This document shows positions 60,964 to 64,000 of a stretch of DNA of 64,000 nt, in pieces; positions within the stretch are counted from its first letter, which is position 1; the number at the start of each line of letters is the position of its first letter. The DNA is from Actinomadura physcomitrii (GTDB taxonomy: Bacteria; Actinomycetota; Actinomycetes; Streptosporangiales; Streptosporangiaceae), in contig NZ_WBMS02000009.1 in the NCBI RefSeq assembly GCF_008923205.2, forward strand, positions 166,279 through 230,278, given 5' to 3'. The notes beneath the pieces were generated by a model. The model did not search any database. It worked only from the letters and a program-made list of their open reading frames with translations, and had not been told where the DNA came from. The position numbers were made by a program, and so were the translations under genes.

Positions 60964-61965
60964 ATGCCAGCCGTGATGGCCGACCCGCTGACCCTGCCCC
61001 GGCTGCCGCACCTGCCGGACGCCGGCACCGACTGGCGCCGCGTCGCCAAGATCGTCACCGCGAAGCGCCAGCTCGAGGGCGAGGGCTTCGAGGTCCGCCG
61101 CCCCTTCCCGGGCATCGACCTGTCCCTCGCCGACCCGTTCCTGCTCCTCGACCACATGGGCGCCGTCGAGTACGCGCCCGGCGAGGCGAAGGGAACCCCT
61201 TGGCACCCGCACCGCGGCTTCGAGACCGTCACCTACATCATCGACGGCGCGTTCCAGCACCAGGACACCACGGGCGGCGGCGGCCTCATCTCCGACGGCG
61301 CCACCCAGTGGATGACGGCCGCGTCCGGCATCCAGCACATCGAGCAGCCGCCGCCCGAGCTCGTCGCCAAGGGCGGCCTGTTCCACGGCGTCCAGCTCTG
61401 GGTGAACCTGCCCCGCGCGCAGAAGTGGGTGCAGCCCCGCTACCAGGACATCGAAGCCCGCGACGTCAAGCTGCTCGCCGCCGACGACGGCTCCTCGCTC
61501 GTCCGGGTGATCGCCGGCTCCCTCGCCGGACACGACGGCCCGGGCGTCACCTACACGCCGATCAACTACCTGCACGCCACCGTCGCCCCGGGCGCCCGGC
61601 TCGCCCTGCCGTGGCCGCGCGACTTCAACGCGATGGTCTACGTCCTGTCCGGCCGCGGCACCGTCGGCGTCGAGCAGACCGGCCTGGACGAGGGGCAGCT
61701 CGCGGTGTTCGCGGGCTCGCACCACCACGGCGCGCAGGACGGCCTGGTCGTCCGCGCCGCCGACTCCCAGCCCCAGGCCAGCGCGAACGGCTGGGAGATC
61801 CTGATCCTCGGCGGCCTCCCGATCCGCGAGCCGGTCGCCCGCTACGGCCCGTTCGTCATGAACACCCGCGACGAGATCGTCCAAGCCTTCGAGGACTTCC
61901 AGGCCGGCCGCATGGGCACCGTCCCCGTCCCGCACCTGTCCGCCGCCGACGAGCCCCTCTCCTGA
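60964..61965 (+). CDS. Pirin-family protein
   Basis: A 333-residue bicupin. The N-terminal cupin has the metal ligands in WHPHRGFETVTYIIDG and GIQHIEQPPPE. The second cupin begins near residue 200 (YVLSGRGTVGV, SHHHGAQDG). Pirins are iron proteins with quercetinase-like or redox-sensing roles; in this divergent MarR/pirin arrangement the pirin is probably induced by a phenolic or oxidative signal. ATG at 60964. Confidence 0.9.
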   Translation: MPAVMADPLTLPRLPHLPDAGTDWRRVAKIVTAKRQLEGEGFEVRRPFPGIDLSLADPFLLLDHMGAVEYAPGEAKGTPWHPHRGFETVTYIIDGAFQHQDTTGGGGLISDGATQWMTAASGIQHIEQPPPELVAKGGLFHGVQLWVNLPRAQKWVQPRYQDIEARDVKLLAADDGSSLVRVIAGSLAGHDGPGVTYTPINYLHATVAPGARLALPWPRDFNAMVYVLSGRGTVGVEQTGLDEGQLAVFAGSHHHGAQDGLVVRAADSQPQASANGWEILILGGLPIREPVARYGPFVMNTRDEIVQAFEDFQAGRMGTVPVPHLSAADEPLS

Positions 61966-61970
61966 AAGGA

Positions 61971-62009
61971 GCGATGGTGCGGGGCCGGGGGCATGCCCCG
62001 CACCATCGC
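61971..62009. terminator. Bidirectional terminator after the pirin gene
   Basis: A perfect 15-bp stem (61971-61985 with 61995-62009) and a 9-base loop between the pirin gene and the convergent small genes. Confidence 0.85.
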
Positions 62010-62015
62010 CCCGGC

Positions 62016-62345
62016 TCAGAACGCGAACGCCCTACGGAACCACCCGCGCCGGCGCGGACGCCTGCGTCGCGACTCGCCCCGGCCGATATGTCGACAAATC
62101 GCCACATTGGCCTGCCGAACCGGCACCTGCGGACGCCGCCCCGCCCCGATCTGGTGCAGTACCTGCGCGAGCGCCGCAGGGCTTGACGCCTCGACGAGCC
62201 GGTCACGCCCAGCCTGATCACGCGCGAAGGCCCACCACCGTCCGGTGAATTGGCCCCACCACGCCGACACCCCGGGAAACCTCCGCGCCAGCTCCGCCGC
62301 CACCCGCTCGGGGTCGAACTCGACGGCCGCCCACGGCGCCGTCAC
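62016..62345 (-). CDS. Small basic protein, second of a pair
   Basis: A 109-residue protein from a GTG at 62345 that overlaps the upstream stop. The N-terminal half is structured (AAVEFDPERVAAELARRFPG, then WWGQFTGRWWAFARDQAGRD). It ends in a strongly basic tail (RGESRRRRPRRRGWFRRA). Not recognised. It often accompanies the gene upstream near GntR loci in actinomycetes, as far as I can recall. Confidence 0.6.
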   Translation of the reverse strand: MTAPWAAVEFDPERVAAELARRFPGVSAWWGQFTGRWWAFARDQAGRDRLVEASSPAALAQVLHQIGAGRRPQVPVRQANVAICRHIGRGESRRRRPRRRGWFRRAFAF

Positions 62346-62629
62346 CGTCCCGCTCCCGCCAGGTAGCCGCGGATGACGACCGCCGCGTCGGTGACGCGGT
62401 CGGCGCGCGCGATCGGCTCGCCCCACGACGTCCAGAACCACGCGTTCCCGAAGTCCTCGGGCCGCGCGCGGCAGGTGATGAGGTCGGACCGCGTCTCGGC
62501 ACAGCAGCCCGGAACGTCCGGATTCGCGACCCGCAGCCCGCGCGACGTCAGCTCCACCGTGAGCCGGTGCGCCGACAGATGCGCCGCAAGCGCAGCGAGC
62601 GGGTCGCCAGAGATCGTACGATTCGCCAC
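62342..62629 (-). CDS. Small hypothetical protein
   Basis: A 95-residue protein, ATG at 62629. It contains LAALAAHLSAHRLTVELTSR, VPGCCAETRSDLITCRARPE and a C-terminal WFWTSWGEPIARADRVTDAA. Cysteines occur at three places. It is the first gene of a two-gene unit with the basic protein. Function unknown. Confidence 0.65.
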   Translation of the reverse strand: MANRTISGDPLAALAAHLSAHRLTVELTSRGLRVANPDVPGCCAETRSDLITCRARPEDFGNAWFWTSWGEPIARADRVTDAAVVIRGYLAGAGR

Positions 62630-62653
62630 AGCCAGGACTCCATTTCCTGGTCA

Positions 62654-62689
62654 GGCCCCGGCCGGCGCCGTAATCGCCGCGCCGGGGCC
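62654..62689 (-). terminator. Terminator after the anti-sigma-like ATPase
   Basis: GGCCCCGGC (62654-62662) pairs with GCCGGGGCC (62681-62689). It begins four bases beyond the ATPase stop on the minus strand. Confidence 0.65.
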
Positions 62690-62692
62690 GCC

Positions 62693-63052
62693 TTATGTGA
62701 TCGGCAGGGCGGACGCCCAGCCGCGAAGGGGCGGCGCGCCTGATGACCTACCGCGACGCGCCGCCCCGGCTTCAGGGGCCGCCGTGCACTCGGTGAACGC
62801 CGGGCGGGACCATGCCCCGTTGCCGGCATCCGAGACAGCGACTCGCGCCCACCCTGGGAGGACGGCGACGGTAACGGTGACCACGCCGCCAGGTGCACCG
62901 CTCGGCGTATGCCGGAGCGAGTTGGCGGTCAACTCGGCGATAACGCTCTCGGCTTCCTCCGCGCGAGGGGTGTCGGTCAGCAACCCTCGGACGAAAGCGC
63001 GTATCGCCGGGACCATGCAGGGGAGACCGGGGTATTCCTGGGTCCACTCCAT
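62693..63052 (-). CDS. RsbW-like ATPase with atypical C-terminus
   Basis: A 119-residue HATPase_c protein. VIAELTANSLRHTPSGAPGG is the N box, and SDAGNGAWSRP the G1 region. The G2 box and last helices usually present (GRGLxLV...) are missing; the frame instead ends in an Ala/Gly/Arg-rich tail. It could be a decayed or minimal version. Divergent from gntR. ATG at 63052. Confidence 0.65.
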   Translation of the reverse strand: MEWTQEYPGLPCMVPAIRAFVRGLLTDTPRAEEAESVIAELTANSLRHTPSGAPGGVVTVTVAVLPGWARVAVSDAGNGAWSRPAFTECTAAPEAGAARRGRSSGAPPLRGWASALPIT

Positions 63053-63091
63053 GGGTTGCCTCCGTCGCGCGATCTTGTACGCTGGTCGCAA

Positions 63092-63127
63092 AGCTGTGCG
63101 CACAGCTCGCATGCAGTGCGCACAGCT
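63092..63127. promoter_or_regulatory. Two phased copies of a GntR-type operator
   Basis: AGCTGTGCGCACAGCT (63092-63107) is a perfect 16-bp palindrome. GTGCGCACAGCT recurs at 63116-63127, exactly 20 bp from the equivalent 12-mer at 63096-63107. Two helical turns apart, they would bind regulator on one face of the DNA, between the divergent ATPase and gntR genes. Confidence 0.8.
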
Positions 63128-63176
63128 TGTCAAGCTGTCCCTGAACATCGCCCGCCCCCGGCCGCCCGGAGTCACC

Positions 63177-63920
63177 GTGACGCAGCCCGCATACCAGCGC
63201 ATAGCGGACGACCTGCGGCGGCAGATCGTGGACGGGGTGCTGGCGCCGGGCGACAAGATCCCCTCACGCCCGCAGTTGCGCGAGCGGTACGGCGTCTCGG
63301 ACGCGGTCGCGCTCCAGGCCGTCCGGCTGCTCACCTCCGAGGGCCATCTGGAGGCGCGCTCCGGGTCCGGGACCTACGTGCGCCGGCGGCCGGAGCTGAA
63401 GCGGCTCTCGCGCTACTGGTACAAGGAAGGCCGCACGACCAGCCCGTTCCGCGAGGAGATGGCCCGGCAGGGGCGCACTGGCGAGTGGCGCGTCTCGTCC
63501 TCGACCGAGCAGGCGACGGAGGCGGTCGCGGAGCGTCTCGGCATCGCGGCGGGCGACGACGTCATGTGCAGCCGGTACACCTTCCTCGCCGACGGACGGC
63601 CCGTCATGGCGTCGGTCTCCTGGGAGCCGCTCGCGATCACCCGAGGCACGCAGGTCATGTTCCCGGAGGAGGGGCCGTACGCGGGCGCCGGGGTCGTCGC
63701 ACGGATGCGGGCGATCGGGCGGCAGGTCGAGTCGGCGGAGGAGGTCGTCACCGCCCGGCCGATCCTCGCCGCCGAGGCTGAGGAGCTCGGCGAGCAGGTC
63801 GGCGCGATCGTCATGGTGATCCGCCGGACGTACCGCACCGCCGAGCGCCCGGTGGAGACGGCGGACATCGTCGTTCCCACCGACCGGTACGAGCTGGGCT
63901 ACCTCATCCCCGTCGGGTAG
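63177..63920 (+). CDS. GntR/HutC-family regulator with UTRA domain
   Basis: A 247-residue regulator. The winged helix spans about 1-75 (YQRIADDLRRQIVDGVLAPG, then LRERYGVSDAVALQAVRLL, GSGTYVRRRP). The UTRA effector domain occupies about 85-240 (VMCSRYTFLADGRPVMASVS, then IVMVIRRTYRTAERPVETAD). Start GTG at 63177. The palindromes upstream probably autoregulate it and the divergent ATPase. Ligand unknown. Confidence 0.9.
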   Translation: MTQPAYQRIADDLRRQIVDGVLAPGDKIPSRPQLRERYGVSDAVALQAVRLLTSEGHLEARSGSGTYVRRRPELKRLSRYWYKEGRTTSPFREEMARQGRTGEWRVSSSTEQATEAVAERLGIAAGDDVMCSRYTFLADGRPVMASVSWEPLAITRGTQVMFPEEGPYAGAGVVARMRAIGRQVESAEEVVTARPILAAEAEELGEQVGAIVMVIRRTYRTAERPVETADIVVPTDRYELGYLIPVG

Positions 63921-63935
63921 GCAGCGTTGAGTTGT

Positions 63936-64000
63936 GGGGGGGGGGGGGGTGTGGGGGCGGCGACAAACACCCCCACCACCCCAACACCCCAAACCCACAC
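63936..64000 (+). repeat. G-tract element at the right edge
   Basis: Immediately after gntR, one run of about 15 G is followed by GTGTGGGGG, then by C-rich sequence that can pair with it (CCCCCAC). It resembles the element at 20271-20400 and may act as a gntR terminator. It is cut by the window edge. Confidence 0.55.

Overview
The window is high-GC actinomycete chromosome with dense genes, many GTG starts and ATGA/GTGA gene overlaps. The gene content (serine/threonine-phosphatase and FHA-protein cluster, proteasome activator, XRE/DUF397 pairs, SSI-like inhibitor, Scr1-type regulators) fits a filamentous actinomycete; an Actinomadura-like member of the Streptosporangiales is my best guess, which the window alone cannot prove. 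The left-edge cluster (rodA, pstP, fhaB, fhaA, tRNA-Leu) and the pheA/serS/HAD-phosphatase genes lie near the replication origin in related genomes, so this may be an origin-proximal region.

0-3.7 kb: cell-wall growth and signalling genes on the minus strand, then tRNA-Leu(CAG). 3.7-13.3 kb: accessory and decaying DNA. It holds a TetR-controlled acyl-CoA ligase/SDR pair with a perfect palindromic operator, a flavin oxidase, a HisI-like protein with altered metal ligands, an ECF sigma/anti-sigma pair, and relics of a serine hydrolase, an SDR, an MFS pump and a family-2 glycosyltransferase. 13.5-18 kb: tenA, a parS-like palindrome, a copper operon (copZ, a secreted His-rich protein, copA) behind two CsoR-type operators, and three DnaA-box-like sequences. 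18-31 kb: Fpg-type glycosylase, truncated XRE regulator with DUF397 partner, SSI-like lipoprotein, rhodanese, a TPP riboswitch driving a thiamine-precursor permease, a PAS/GAF histidine kinase, an RsbW-like ATPase, arginine deiminase, an MFS pump, a divergent EF-Tu gene behind a leader-ORF/hairpin, and a secreted nuclease-like protein.

31-43.5 kb: acyl-CoA ligase, a two-component system, a perfect 28-bp hairpin between convergent genes, a STAS protein and a group of envelope glycosyltransferases with a phosphoesterase-like membrane protein. 43.5-54.3 kb: pheA and serS/HAD are separated by about 7.5 kb of accessory DNA. This carries a WXG100-type secretion module feeding an EndoU-type nuclease toxin on its own reading frame, two related candidate immunity genes, a tandem pair of secreted repeat proteins and a methyltransferase.

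54.3-64 kb: proteasome activator bpa, quinone oxidoreductase, an EspI/MinD-like ATPase with a very long Pro/Gln repeat region (a possible further link to type VII secretion), tRNA-Ser(TGA), an M15 peptidase lipoprotein, a MarR/pirin divergent pair, and a GntR regulator with two helically phased operator copies facing an anti-sigma-like ATPase. No CRISPR array, complete insertion sequence or rRNA was seen.
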